Assembly: GCA_030424715.1 (NCBI GenBank) | Contig: JAUHWH010000008.1 | Location: 1 to 64,000 of the forward strand | Length of the DNA stretch: 64,000 nt | Reading direction: 5' to 3' | Origin: Bdellovibrionia bacterium | Lineage (GTDB): Bacteria; Bdellovibrionota; Bdellovibrionia; Bdellovibrionales; JAGQZY01 | Shown: positions 19,289 through 26,965 of the stretch, piece after piece | Layout of the letters: the number at the start of each line of letters is the position of its first letter | Position numbering within the stretch: position 1 is the first letter of the stretch | Program-made: the position numbers and the translations under genes | The notes under the pieces: generated by a model | Told to the model about the DNA's origin: nothing | The model's input: the letters and a program-made list of their open reading frames with translations, nothing else | The model's database searches: none

Positions 19289-21103
19289 ATCACCTATGTG
19301 CTCGGCCTATCCGCCTTCTTCCATGACAGTGCTGCCGCTCTCTTAAAAGATGGAAATATCGTTGCTGCCGCCCAAGAGGAGCGTTTCTCGCGCATCAAAC
19401 ACGACAGTGCTTTTCCCCGTCAGGCTATTTCTTACTGCTTGCAAGAGGCCGGCATCGGGCCCTCCGAAATTGATTATGTATCGTATTATGAAAAGCCCCT
19501 GTTAAAACTGGACCGACTTTTATCATCTTACCTTCATCAAAGCCCAAGAGGGTTGGCTTCTTTTTTGAAGGCTATGCCTGTTTGGTTGAACCAAAAGCTG
19601 TACGTCGAAAAAGAAATCGACCAAGCCTTGCGGGGGCGATATCATGGCCCCATTGGCTATTGCACCCATCACCAGGCCCATGGAGCGAGCGCCTTTTTCC
19701 CCTCCCCTTTTACGAAGGCGGCCATCATTACCATGGATGGCGTCGGCGAGTGGGACACCACGACTTGGGGCGTGGGCCGGCACAATGCCATAGAACTGAC
19801 CCACTCAATGACCTTTCCGAACAGCCTAGGGCTCCTCTACAGTGCCTTTACGCAGTTCCTGGGATTTAAGGTCAACTCTGGGGAGTACAAAGTGATGGGC
19901 CTGGCTCCCTACGGCGAGCCCAAGTACACCAACCTCATTCTAGAAAACATCATCGCATTGAATGACGACGGATCATTTGCTCTCAACATGGAGTACTTTA
20001 ACTTCGTTTCGGGCCTATCAATGATCAGTGATCGGTTTCAACAGTTGTTTGGGCGCCCTGCGCGGCAAAAAGAAAGTTCGTTGACGGAGTCTGACATGGA
20101 TATCGCAGCCTCCATCCAGAAGGTGGTTGAGCTTGCCATGGTCAACATCGCACGCCACGTGAAAGAACAAACTGGTGAAACCAACCTTTGTCTCGCCGGA
20201 GGAGTGGCTCTCAACTGCGTCGGCAATGGAAAAATTTTAGAGACCGGCCTTTTCAATAAAATTTGGGTTCAACCCGCGGCGGGGGATGCAGGCTCAGCAC
20301 TGGGAGCGGCATTGTTTCAATGGTACCAACAACAGAACCAACCTCGAATTGCCAATTCTGAGGATTCTCAGCAAGGCTCCCTCCTGGGCCCGGCCTATAG
20401 CGCATCAGAAATTGCATCTTTCCTAAAAAGTGTCGGGGCGGTTGCGACCAAAATGGACGACCAAACGCTGTGCGATCACATCGCCTCTGAAATTGCCGAA
20501 GGGAAGGTCGTTGGTTTTTTTCAGGGTCGCATGGAATATGGGCCAAGGGCTCTCGGCTCTCGCAGCATTCTGGGAGATGCTCGCTCCGCTAATATGCAGC
20601 AGAAAATGAATTTGAAGATTAAATTCAGAGAGTCCTTTCGCCCCTTTGCCCCCAGCTGTCTCGAGGAAGACCGCCACCAGTTCTTTGCCATCAAGGATCC
20701 AAGCCCTTATATGCTGATGGTGGCTCCCCTCAAGCCAGAGAGACTAAAGCCCCTGCCGCAGGAGAGCGCTGTAAAAGGTTTGCAACAGCTGCGGCTAGAG
20801 CGCTCGGATCTTCCGGCCATCACCCATGTCGACTCTTCGGCGCGGGTACAGACAGTCAACAAAGAGAGGTTTCCGCGCTTTCATCAATTGCTCGAGTCGT
20901 TTAAAAAGACAACCGGCGAAGGGATTCTGATCAACACTTCTTTTAATGTTAGAGGCGAGCCTATTGTCATGAGCCCCAAGGATGCCTATGATTGCTTTAT
21001 GAGAACCGAAATGGATATTCTAGTATTAGAAAACTATGTTTGTTACCGAGAGGCCCAGCCGACCTCGGCTCGGCCATCCACAACCCACTTCCCTCTGGAT
21101 TAG
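19289..21103 (+). CDS. Carbamoyltransferase (NodU/CmcH/SxtI family)
   Basis: About 604 residues, the usual size. The N-terminal Kae1-like domain has LGLSAFFHDSAAAL and EERFSRIKHD. MDGVGEWDTTTWG, VMGLAPYGEP and CLAGGVALNCVGNGK follow. The C-terminal domain has GRMEYGPRALGSRSILGDAR and NTSFNVRGEPIVMSP. It moves a carbamoyl group from carbamoyl phosphate, via carbamoyl-AMP, to a hydroxyl of an unknown acceptor. Start choice is unusual: no ATG, GTG or TTG lies between the in-frame stop at 19271 and GTG 19298. The strong AGGAGG at 19278-19283 fits ATC 19289 (5-base spacing) better than GTG (14). Two small partner genes follow, as in sxtI-type clusters. Confidence 0.93.
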   Translation: MTYVLGLSAFFHDSAAALLKDGNIVAAAQEERFSRIKHDSAFPRQAISYCLQEAGIGPSEIDYVSYYEKPLLKLDRLLSSYLHQSPRGLASFLKAMPVWLNQKLYVEKEIDQALRGRYHGPIGYCTHHQAHGASAFFPSPFTKAAIITMDGVGEWDTTTWGVGRHNAIELTHSMTFPNSLGLLYSAFTQFLGFKVNSGEYKVMGLAPYGEPKYTNLILENIIALNDDGSFALNMEYFNFVSGLSMISDRFQQLFGRPARQKESSLTESDMDIAASIQKVVELAMVNIARHVKEQTGETNLCLAGGVALNCVGNGKILETGLFNKIWVQPAAGDAGSALGAALFQWYQQQNQPRIANSEDSQQGSLLGPAYSASEIASFLKSVGAVATKMDDQTLCDHIASEIAEGKVVGFFQGRMEYGPRALGSRSILGDARSANMQQKMNLKIKFRESFRPFAPSCLEEDRHQFFAIKDPSPYMLMVAPLKPERLKPLPQESAVKGLQQLRLERSDLPAITHVDSSARVQTVNKERFPRFHQLLESFKKTTGEGILINTSFNVRGEPIVMSPKDAYDCFMRTEMDILVLENYVCYREAQPTSARPSTTHFPLD

Positions 21104-21111
21104 GAATTAAA

Positions 21112-21279
21112 ATGGCAAAAAGAAAATCGGTCGTCTTACAAATTATCTCGATGATAAGGGAGAACAAGGCTTACTGGCTCATCCCAGTCATCGCTGTGTT
21201 TTTAAGTCTTATCATATTGTCTGGACTTGCCAGCCTTGGGGGCGGATCGATGGCCCCCTTTGTCTACACGCTCTTCTGA
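21112..21279 (+). CDS. Small membrane protein accompanying the carbamoyltransferase (DUF5989/SxtK-like)
   Basis: This 55-residue protein starts MAKRKSVVLQII, has ENKAYWLIPVIAVFLSLI as its single membrane segment, and ends in a short Gly/Ser-rich tail. Such ~50-residue proteins with a basic start, a K-x-WL-P motif and one helix are found next to carbamoyltransferases and SxtJ-like proteins, known as DUF5989 or SxtK in saxitoxin clusters. Function unknown; possibly an anchor for the carbamoyltransferase. It begins 8 bases after the carbamoyltransferase stop. Confidence 0.75.
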   Translation: MAKRKSVVLQIISMIRENKAYWLIPVIAVFLSLIILSGLASLGGGSMAPFVYTLF

Positions 21280-21289
21280 GTCAGCCGCC

Positions 21290-21709
21290 ATGTTTGCTAC
21301 GTTTGACTTCAAACCATCATCAAAAAAACTACAGGATTTTGCCCTTGGCATGTCCTGTATTGTCGCGGTGTTTTTTTTGCTGCGGTTTATCCACAAGACG
21401 CCCCTGCACAACGAGCACTGGAATGACGATGCTAGCCTAGCAGGCCCACTGATTGCAGTGCTTCTCATTTCACGATTCTTCTGTCCAAGGGCTCTCCTGC
21501 CCCTGTATATCTTTTGGGTGGGCACAGCGAGCCTTCTCGGACGCCTGGTGGGGCCTGTGATACTGACTCTGGTCTACTTCGGAGTTCTCACTCCGGTCGC
21601 GCTCATCTCTCGACTTTTAGGCAAAAAATGGCTCGAGACCGGCAATGAGAGCGCCCGCTGGAAACCCCTTCCCCCGCACAACCCCAAAAACTTTGAGAAA
21701 CCCTACTAA
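21290..21709 (+). CDS. SxtJ-like membrane protein
   Basis: This 139-residue protein has three hydrophobic stretches (about 20-36, 52-66, 75-110) and a conserved-looking C-terminal tail WKPLPPHNPKNFEKPY. Size, layout and position, after a carbamoyltransferase and the small DUF5989-like gene, match the SxtJ family. The family is named from saxitoxin clusters but is widespread near carbamoyltransferases and has no known function. ATG 21290 has no strong ribosome-binding site; the gene starts 10 bases after its neighbour's stop, so coupling is likely. The presence of SxtJ-like proteins does not imply toxin synthesis; a surface-polysaccharide carbamoylation role fits the context better. Confidence 0.75.
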   Translation: MFATFDFKPSSKKLQDFALGMSCIVAVFFLLRFIHKTPLHNEHWNDDASLAGPLIAVLLISRFFCPRALLPLYIFWVGTASLLGRLVGPVILTLVYFGVLTPVALISRLLGKKWLETGNESARWKPLPPHNPKNFEKPY

Positions 21710-21725
21710 CCCAGAACTCACTCAA

Positions 21726-21752
21726 TGTCGTCCTGACCGCAGTGAAGGACCT
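21726..21752 (+). repeat. 27-base dispersed repeat, copy 1 (forward)
   Basis: TGTCGTCCTGACCGCAGTG followed by AAGGACCT. It matches the reverse complement of the copies at 22025-22051 and 22199-22225 with one mismatch (C for A in the middle). It resembles the intergenic 'GTCGTCCTGA..GAAGGAC' repeats that occur in many bacterial genomes. Confidence 0.75.
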
Positions 21753-21962
21753 ACCTGAGAGATATCATTATTTTTTCAATCGGATACTTCTCTATAATGT
21801 CGTAACTTTTCCTTTTGTCATTCCGAGCAACTCGAAGAACCTGAAATAATTACGACACGATCCTCCGCTTCACTCCGGAAAACAGAAACCAGAGAATAGC
21901 CATTTCAGAAAAATCATCGCTAGAATGTTATTTCGTGGAAAGAGGGGCCTTCGGCTCCGCCT

Positions 21963-22058
21963 CGGGACGACTGCAAACATTGACCTTTTCTTTGGGGAAC
22001 GGGCTTGCACGTTATTTGGTTCATAGGTCCTTCACTGCGTTCAGGACGACACTATTGA
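21963..22058 (+). repeat. 96-base perfect direct repeat, copy 1
   Basis: It is identical base for base to 22137-22232 over 96 positions, starting CGGGACGACTGC and ending GACACTATTGA. Similarity continues about 15 bases upstream with mismatches. The spacing between copies is 174 bases. The repeat contains the 27-base dispersed motif in reverse at 22025-22051. Confidence 0.9.
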
Positions 22059-22136
22059 GTAAGTCCCAGTATCAAGGCTTACCCACCAGGCTGTCTTATC
22101 ACGTGCTTTACGGTAAAGGGCCCTTCGGTTCGGCCG

Positions 22137-22232
22137 CGGGACGACTGCAAACATTGACCTTTTCTTTGGGGAACGGGCTTGCACGTTATTTGGTTCATAG
22201 GTCCTTCACTGCGTTCAGGACGACACTATTGA
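22137..22232 (+). repeat. 96-base perfect direct repeat, copy 2
   Basis: The second copy of the repeat at 21963-22058, with the 27-base motif in reverse at 22199-22225. Perfect identity points to recent duplication or to ongoing gene conversion. Confidence 0.9.
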
Positions 22233-22256
22233 ATAGATCCCTTTCTCTTGCTTGAG

Positions 22257-22326
22257 CCACTAACCACTAACCACTAACCACTAACCACTAACCACTAACC
22301 ACTAACCACTAACCACTAACCACTAA
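22257..22326 (+). repeat. Tandem array of ten 7-base units (CCACTAA)
   Basis: Ten perfect head-to-tail copies of CCACTAA occupy 70 bases, just downstream of the 96-base repeats and 65 bases before the tlpA stop. A 7-base unit is not a multiple of three, and no gene crosses it, so it is not coding. Such arrays change copy number by slippage. Confidence 0.92.
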
Positions 22327-22391
22327 CTTCCAGCCATGATCATGACTCGCATTCAAGGTTGTCAGATAAAATCTAGTTTTTACGTTTTCTA

Positions 22392-22946
22392 TCAAAGGGA
22401 TTTGAAGAACTCTAATGCGCTAGGCGTAGCCCAGTCTTGAATGCCGATGATCTTCTTTTTTAGTAAACCTTTACCGTCAAAGACAAAACCCTCGGGTAAA
22501 CGGTCCACACCAAAAGCCCGGCTCAACTTTTTACTTTCATCCATCGTTAGGATCAAATTTGGCCGGTACCCCTTGAAAGCCTCGACAAACTGTCGAACAT
22601 CGGACTCCGACTCATCGTGGGAAACGGCGACCAAAACCACCTTCTCGGGGAAGGCATCAAGGAGTTTTAAAAAGGAGGGAAACTCTTCAACGCAAGGCTC
22701 GCACCAGGTCGCCCAAAAACTAAGAATCACAACTTTTCCTTGCAGCGAATTCAGACTCAGTTGATTTCCGTCAAGGGTCTTAAAATCCAGACCTTGGCTA
22801 ATGGCAGAGAGCCCCTCAGACTCTAAAGTGTCGAGAACTTTATACGACAAAGGCAAGGCTTGGGCATCAAAGGTGCGGGAGTTCCAATAGAACAAGCCAG
22901 CCGCAATGGAAACTCCTAAAACAATGAATAAACCAAGCACCTTCAT
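22392..22946 (-). CDS. TlpA/ResA-like thiol-disulfide oxidoreductase
   Basis: About 184 residues. A hydrophobic N-terminus (MKVLGLFIVLGVSIAAGLFY) anchors or exports it. The thioredoxin fold follows, with FKTLDGNQLSLNSLQGKVV and the active site FWATWCEPCVEEFP (Cys-Glu-Pro-Cys, about residue 80), VAVSHDES, and the cis-proline region RLPEGFVFDG. It works in the periplasm, probably as a reductant in cytochrome c maturation or similar. I use ATG 22946 with AGGTG upstream; a TTG at 22988 is an alternative that would add 14 residues. It stands alone downstream of rplQ. Confidence 0.88.
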   Translation of the reverse strand: MKVLGLFIVLGVSIAAGLFYWNSRTFDAQALPLSYKVLDTLESEGLSAISQGLDFKTLDGNQLSLNSLQGKVVILSFWATWCEPCVEEFPSFLKLLDAFPEKVVLVAVSHDESESDVRQFVEAFKGYRPNLILTMDESKKLSRAFGVDRLPEGFVFDGKGLLKKKIIGIQDWATPSALEFFKSL

Positions 22947-23071
22947 GAGAAAACACACCTTTTGTAAGAACTTTTTCCAAAATAACAAAGCTTTACCAAA
23001 ACACCAAATGGTCTTTCAGCCACCCCTTTTGATCGATCAACACCAACCACTGAAAGCTCGAGCGACCGAGA

Positions 23072-23111
23072 GACTGACAGACGAATCGGGAGTGTCGCCC
23101 CCTTGTCAGTC
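23072..23111. other. Inverted repeat upstream of tlpA
   Basis: GACTGACA (23072-23079) and TGTCAGTC (23104-23111) form a perfect 8-base stem with a 24-base loop. It lies about 125 bases upstream of the tlpA start and 75 bases beyond the rplQ terminator. It may be an mRNA leader hairpin or operator; nothing else is recognisable in the 22947-23183 stretch. Confidence 0.4.
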
Positions 23112-23183
23112 CACGATTCACCCTCCCCCGTTGCCCCACCGCTTACCAAGCAAGAAACCAAAAGCAAAGGGCAACATTTTGGC

Positions 23184-23217
23184 AAAAAAAAAGCCCTCCC
23201 TAATGGGAAAGCTTTTT
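23184..23217 (-). terminator. Rho-independent terminator of the S10-spc-alpha operon
   Basis: Read on the minus strand, AAAGCTTTCCC, a short loop ATTA and GGGAGGGCTTT form a stem that runs into nine T residues. It lies about 70 bases after the rplQ stop and is the only strong terminator between rpsJ and this point. Confidence 0.8.
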
Positions 23218-23284
23218 CCGTTCAACGCTTTTCAATCTGACACAGCCTTCTCGGCTCTCATCAGACAGACCGTCTGTGTTCAGA

Positions 23285-23833
23285 TTACTTACGATTGATA
23301 CGACGAGATTCGTTTTGCATTTGACGAACCCGCTTTTTCTTAGCAAGAGCGGCTTTTTCAGCTTGAGAAACCATGTACGCGTTTTTCTCTTCAAGAGTCA
23401 TGTCTTTCACAACCTGCTTTCTCTTGCCGTCTTTGGTTTTCACTTTAAAAGTTTTACCTTCATCGCTTTTCGCAGGATCGTAATCAACGAACTCAATGAA
23501 TGCCATAGGGGCTCCGTCACCGGCGCGGTTCCCCAATTTTAAGATCCGCGTGTAACCACCGGGGCGCTCTTTAAAGCGAACAGAAAGGTCCCCGACAAGT
23601 TTTCGAACAGTCTCTTTATTCGGATATTTTGCCATCAAATTACGAGTGGCAGCCAAATCGGCTTTACGGCCCGCGGTGATCGCTCTTTCCACATGACGAC
23701 GAAGTTCTTTCGCCTTTGGTAAAGTCGTTTTGATTCTTTCATGCTCTACAAGAGACGACACTAGACCGCGAATCAAAGCTTTGCGAGCTTCTGGCGATCT
23801 AGAAAATCTTTTGACCTGGCTTCTATGTCTCAT
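23285..23833 (-). CDS. rplQ: 50S ribosomal protein L17, with C-terminal extension
   Basis: The first ~115 residues are a standard L17 (MRHRSQVKRFSRSPEARKAL; RAITAGRKADLAATR; GGYTRILKLGNRAGDGAPMA). L17 of most bacteria ends soon after this point, at 116-130 residues. This one goes on to 182 with a basic and acidic, probably helical tail (TLEEKNAYMVSQAEKAALAKKK). It is the last gene of the operon, 24 bases after rpoA, and is followed by the terminator at 23184-23217. It binds 23S rRNA near the exit-tunnel region of the large subunit. Confidence 0.95.
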   Translation of the reverse strand: MRHRSQVKRFSRSPEARKALIRGLVSSLVEHERIKTTLPKAKELRRHVERAITAGRKADLAATRNLMAKYPNKETVRKLVGDLSVRFKERPGGYTRILKLGNRAGDGAPMAFIEFVDYDPAKSDEGKTFKVKTKDGKRKQVVKDMTLEEKNAYMVSQAEKAALAKKKRVRQMQNESRRINRK

Positions 23834-23857
23834 TTCTCACTCCTAAAAATTCAAATA

Positions 23858-24961
23858 CTAAAAGTTATTGCTACCGGGGTCTTCTCCACCACCCATAGTG
23901 GTTGTCGATGCCATTCCACCAGACTCGGCATCAACAGGATTCGAACGCACGGGAGTGGCATTCGGATCCCAGTTTGCAGGAGGCCAACCATCGATTTTCA
24001 TACCAAGGCCGAGACCCATTTCTGTCAAAATTTCTTTGATTTCGTTTAAAGACTTACGACCAAAGTTCTTGGTCTTAAGCATTTCAGCTTCCGAACGAAC
24101 CACCAACTCACCGATGTGGCGGATGTTGGCATTCTTCAAACAATTGGCACTTCGCACAGAAAGCTCGAGATCATCAACAGAGCGGAACAAGTTCTCGTTT
24201 AACTGAGTATTTTTTGTTTCAACTTTCTCTTCTACCGGAGCCACATCTTCATCGAAGTTGATGAAAACCTGCATTTGCTCTTTCATAATTTTTGCAGCCA
24301 AAGCGACAGACTCTTCGGGACGAACAGATCCATCGGTCCAAACTTCTAACGACAAGGCATCGTAATCTGTTCTCTGTCCAACGCGAGCTGCGGAAACGTT
24401 GTAGTTTACGCGAGTGATTGGCGAATAAAGAGAATCCATGGCGATGGTGCCAATACCAAGAGCGTCTTTTTCTTGATCTTCAGCAGGTACGTAACCACGG
24501 CCAAAAGTCACCTGAATCTGGGCGTTGAAAACACCGTTATCACCCAGGGTTGCAATTTGATGCTCTGGATTCAAAACTTGGATTTTGTCGTTGGTTTGAA
24601 TATCCGCAGCTGTAACCTTACCAGGACCTTGCTTGTTGATGGTCAAAGTTTGAGGCTCTGCTGTGTGCTGAGTGAAACGCACTTCTTTTAAGTTTAAAAT
24701 GATGTCCGTCACGTCTTCGATGACATCTGTCATTGTCGAGAACTCATGAAGAACATTTTCAATTTTAACGGCCGATACAGCGGATCCCATCATGGAGCTC
24801 AGAAGCACTCTTCTCATGGAGTTACCAAGAGTGATCCCATACCCCTTTTCAAGAGGGCGAATGGCAAACTTCCCATAACGACCAGACAATGTGTCACGAT
24901 CCACTTCAAAAGCTTTTGGTTTAATGAGGTCATGCCAAAATTTATAATAATGTTCTTGCAT
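23858..24961 (-). CDS. rpoA: RNA polymerase alpha subunit
   Basis: The N-terminal domain (about 1-240) dimerises and scaffolds beta and beta-prime; [23 protein letters not shown] is its landmark (FEPLERGFGxTLGNALRR in relatives). The C-terminal domain (about 265-330) binds DNA upstream elements; [13 protein letters not shown] and LLGKT-like segment [14 protein letters not shown] are clear. ATG 24961 is chosen because TAGGAG sits eight bases upstream. At 367 residues it is longer than the usual ~330, with a Gly/Ser/Met-rich tail after the C-terminal domain. rpsD, which usually precedes rpoA, is absent. Confidence 0.96.
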   Translation of the reverse strand: MQEHYYKFWHDLIKPKAFEVDRDTLSGRYGKFAIRPLEKGYGITLGNSMRRVLLSSMMGSAVSAVKIENVLHEFSTMTDVIEDVTDIILNLKEVRFTQHTAEPQTLTINKQGPGKVTAADIQTNDKIQVLNPEHQIATLGDNGVFNAQIQVTFGRGYVPAEDQEKDALGIGTIAMDSLYSPITRVNYNVSAARVGQRTDYDALSLEVWTDGSVRPEESVALAAKIMKEQMQVFINFDEDVAPVEEKVETKNTQLNENLFRSVDDLELSVRSANCLKNANIRHIGELVVRSEAEMLKTKNFGRKSLNEIKEILTEMGLGLGMKIDGWPPANWDPNATPVRSNPVDAESGGMASTTTMGGGEDPGSNNF

Positions 24962-24984
24962 CAGGGTATCTCCTACCAAATAAA

Positions 24985-25380
24985 TTAAATTCTACGACGT
25001 TTAGGGGGGCGGCATCCATTGTGAGGGACCGGAGTCACATCACGCATAGAAGTCACTCGAAGACCAGCATTGGCAAGCGCGCGGATGGCTGGCTCACGAC
25101 CAGCACCAGGGCCTTTAAGTAAGACATCCACAGATTTGACACCCATTTCAGTGGCCTTTTTCGCGGCGTCTTCTGCGGTCATTTGGGCAGCAAATGGGGT
25201 TCCACGGCGGCTGCCTTTAAAACCTACGGCACCAGAGCTTGACCAGCAAAGTGTGTTTCCAGAAGGGTCTGCAATCGTTACGATGGTGTTACCAAAGCCA
25301 GACTGAACAAGACACTTACCCACAGGAACATTCTTCTTAATTTTTTTCTTAGTAACTTTTTTTGCAACTTTTTTTGCCAT
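24985..25380 (-). CDS. rpsK: 30S ribosomal protein S11
   Basis: At 131 residues it is a typical S11 with a lysine-rich N-terminal extension of about 15 residues. [32 protein letters not shown] and the C-terminal [17 protein letters not shown] are family landmarks. It binds 16S rRNA in the platform, near the P site. It lies 13 bases after rpsM and 23 bases before rpoA. Confidence 0.97.
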   Translation of the reverse strand: MAKKVAKKVTKKKIKKNVPVGKCLVQSGFGNTIVTIADPSGNTLCWSSSGAVGFKGSRRGTPFAAQMTAEDAAKKATEMGVKSVDVLLKGPGAGREPAIRALANAGLRVTSMRDVTPVPHNGCRPPKRRRI

Positions 25381-25393
25381 CTCAACTCACTCC

Positions 25394-25768
25394 TTAAACG
25401 GCTTTCTTTTTATTGGCGACCGTTTTCTTAGGCCCTTTTCTTGTTCTGGCATTCTGCTTAGAAGACTGTCCTCTTACAGGGAGACCCTTACGATGGCGAA
25501 GGCCGCGGTAGCAACCAAGGTCCATCAGGCGTTTGATTGACATCGAAACTTCACGACGTAAATCACCTTCCACTTTATAATTTTCTTCAATTAAATCACG
25601 CAGGCGAGCCACGTCAGCGTCGGTGAGCTCATGGGTTCTTTTGCTTGGCTCATAGCCCATTAACTTCACCAAATCAGTCGCTCTTTTCGGGCCGATTCCA
25701 TAAAGATAAGTCAGAGAAATTTCTAATCGTTTATTCTTGGGTAAATCCACCCCTGAGATACGAGCCAT
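25394..25768 (-). CDS. rpsM: 30S ribosomal protein S13
   Basis: At 124 residues, standard S13: [30 protein letters not shown], and a basic C-terminus ([22 protein letters not shown]) that contacts P-site tRNA. It lies in the small-subunit head. Its ATG overlaps the rpmJ stop by one base (TAATG), so translation of the two is coupled. Confidence 0.97.
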   Translation of the reverse strand: MARISGVDLPKNKRLEISLTYLYGIGPKRATDLVKLMGYEPSKRTHELTDADVARLRDLIEENYKVEGDLRREVSMSIKRLMDLGCYRGLRHRKGLPVRGQSSKQNARTRKGPKKTVANKKKAV

Positions 25769-25881
25769 TATCCTTGCCTTTGCTTATGTTTTGGGTTTTC
25801 GCAAATCACACGAATAATCCCTTTACGTTTGATCACCTTACAATTTTTGCACATTGGTTTTACTGATGCGCGAACTTTCAT
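25768..25881 (-). CDS. rpmJ: 50S ribosomal protein L36
   Basis: A 37-residue protein that starts [16 protein letters not shown] and continues [21 protein letters not shown]. The zinc-ligand pattern C-x2-C, then C and H (Cys11, Cys14, Cys27, His32), is intact, so this is the zinc-binding form. It shares one base with rpsM. In the usual order infA and map would lie just upstream; instead there is a 445-base gap to adk. Confidence 0.95.
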   Translation of the reverse strand: MKVRASVKPMCKNCKVIKRKGIIRVICENPKHKQRQG

Positions 25882-26326
25882 TTTCTACCTCTTTAAAATC
25901 CAAGCCATTAAACTCATAAGTTATTGATACTTATCACCTTTTTGAGACCCTCTCCGTCATTTTAAGGTCAAAAAGTTGATAAAAATCAGCTTCTTATGGG
26001 CAACGGACCGCAAAACTTAACACCACCGGCCCCGTATCGTCCAGCACTAAATCCCCCGAAAAGTAAAGTTTTTTGCGCTCGATAAGGTCCAAAAAACACA
26101 ACACCAGCGGGTAATTTCTTCACTCTATCTCCGACCAACAGGTCACCCCAAAAGAGGCGCTTTCGTCAGCTCTAGCGCATATTAAACTCTGTCAGGTCCA
26201 TTGACTGTTGAAAGTGGACAACCTCTCCAGCTGGTGTCCACCACCCTCTACACCCATTACTGGGAGCGACATGGGGGGCTGGAAAACACAAACAACGGCC
26301 AGATATCCCCAAAGGTCACCTCAGGC
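25882..26326. other. Long intergenic gap between adk and rpmJ
   Basis: These 445 bases hold no recognisable gene; infA and map, often found here, are missing. A perfect 7-base inverted repeat (GTGGACA / TGTCCAC, 26212-26240) lies about 90 bases beyond the adk stop and could be a weak terminator or a pause site, with only a short T run. An A+T-rich segment upstream of rpmJ (about 25920-25990) contains TTGACC on the minus strand, but I could not find a -10 at good spacing. A separate promoter for rpmJ-rpsM-rpsK-rpoA-rplQ is likely here. Confidence 0.5.
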
Positions 26327-26965
26327 CTAGAGATATGTTTTAAAACGGTCGAAAACGTCTTCGGGGTCTCCTTGCCCATCAATCTCTACGAACAGCCCCT
26401 TCTTTTGGTAATATTCTTTTAAGGGCTCTGTGTTTTTAGAATAGGCATCCAAACGAGTGGATATAACCTCTTCGGAGTCGTCTTTGCGTTGATAAATTTC
26501 ACCCTGGCACAGGTCACACTGACCCGGAACACTGGGGGGTTTTGAGTCCACGTGATAAACGGCGCCACAATCACGACACAGTCGGCGACCGGTCAACCGA
26601 CGGGCGAGAACATCTGTTGGTACTTCTAAAAACAGAGCATGCTTGATGGGGTTAGCATTCATATCAGAAATAAGCTTCTCGAGCGCCTCGGCTTGAGTGG
26701 AAGTGCGAGGAAACCCATCGAAAATAAAATGCCCCTCTTTATTTGCGGCAATCACTTCTTTTACCAACCCAATGGTCACACTGTCCGGGACGAGGTTACC
26801 AGAATCGACATAGGACTTGGCTTCAAGCCCTAAGGGCGTCTCATTTTTCATGGCTGCCCGAAAGAGGTCTCCGGTACTGATGTGGGTCATGTGACCAGCA
26901 ACAATCATTTTCTTTGCCTGCGTGCCTTTTCCGGCGCCCGGAGGGCCAAACAATACGATACTCAA
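26327..26965 (-). CDS. adk: Adenylate kinase (zinc-binding lid)
   Basis: At 212 residues it is the long-lid form. GPPGAGKGTQAKKM is the P-loop at the N-terminus; ISTGDLFRAA and FDGFPRTSTQAEAL bind AMP. The lid (about 120-165) has CRDCGAVYHV and CDLCQGEI, four cysteines that bind structural zinc as in Gram-positive and some proteobacterial enzymes. It equilibrates ATP and AMP with ADP in the cytoplasm. The start overlaps the secY stop by 4 bases, so it is co-translated with secY. Confidence 0.97.
   Translation of the reverse strand: MSIVLFGPPGAGKGTQAKKMIVAGHMTHISTGDLFRAAMKNETPLGLEAKSYVDSGNLVPDSVTIGLVKEVIAANKEGHFIFDGFPRTSTQAEALEKLISDMNANPIKHALFLEVPTDVLARRLTGRRLCRDCGAVYHVDSKPPSVPGQCDLCQGEIYQRKDDSEEVISTRLDAYSKNTEPLKEYYQKKGLFVEIDGQGDPEDVFDRFKTYL

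Larger units (their letters stand above)
21710..22391. other. Gene-free, repeat-rich stretch
   Basis: These 682 bases between the SxtJ-like gene and tlpA hold no convincing gene. They contain three copies of a 27-base motif, a 96-base perfect direct repeat and a ten-copy 7-base array (listed separately). A related-looking copy of the short motif, more diverged, is at about 21817-21844 (GTCATTCCGAGCAACTCGAAGAACCTG in parts). This has the look of a site where dispersed intergenic repeats collect. Confidence 0.7.

Noticed and set aside
21935-22255. A 106-residue frame with an internal duplicate
   Set aside because: It is produced by the 96-base direct repeat and has no ribosome-binding site or known similarity. 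The repeat is intergenic in character.
22257-22326. CRISPR-like array
   Set aside because: Units are 7 bases with no spacers and no cas gene nearby; it is a simple tandem repeat.
26201-26422. A 73-residue plus-strand frame over the adk 3' end
   Set aside because: No ribosome-binding site, no motifs, and half of it is antisense to adk.
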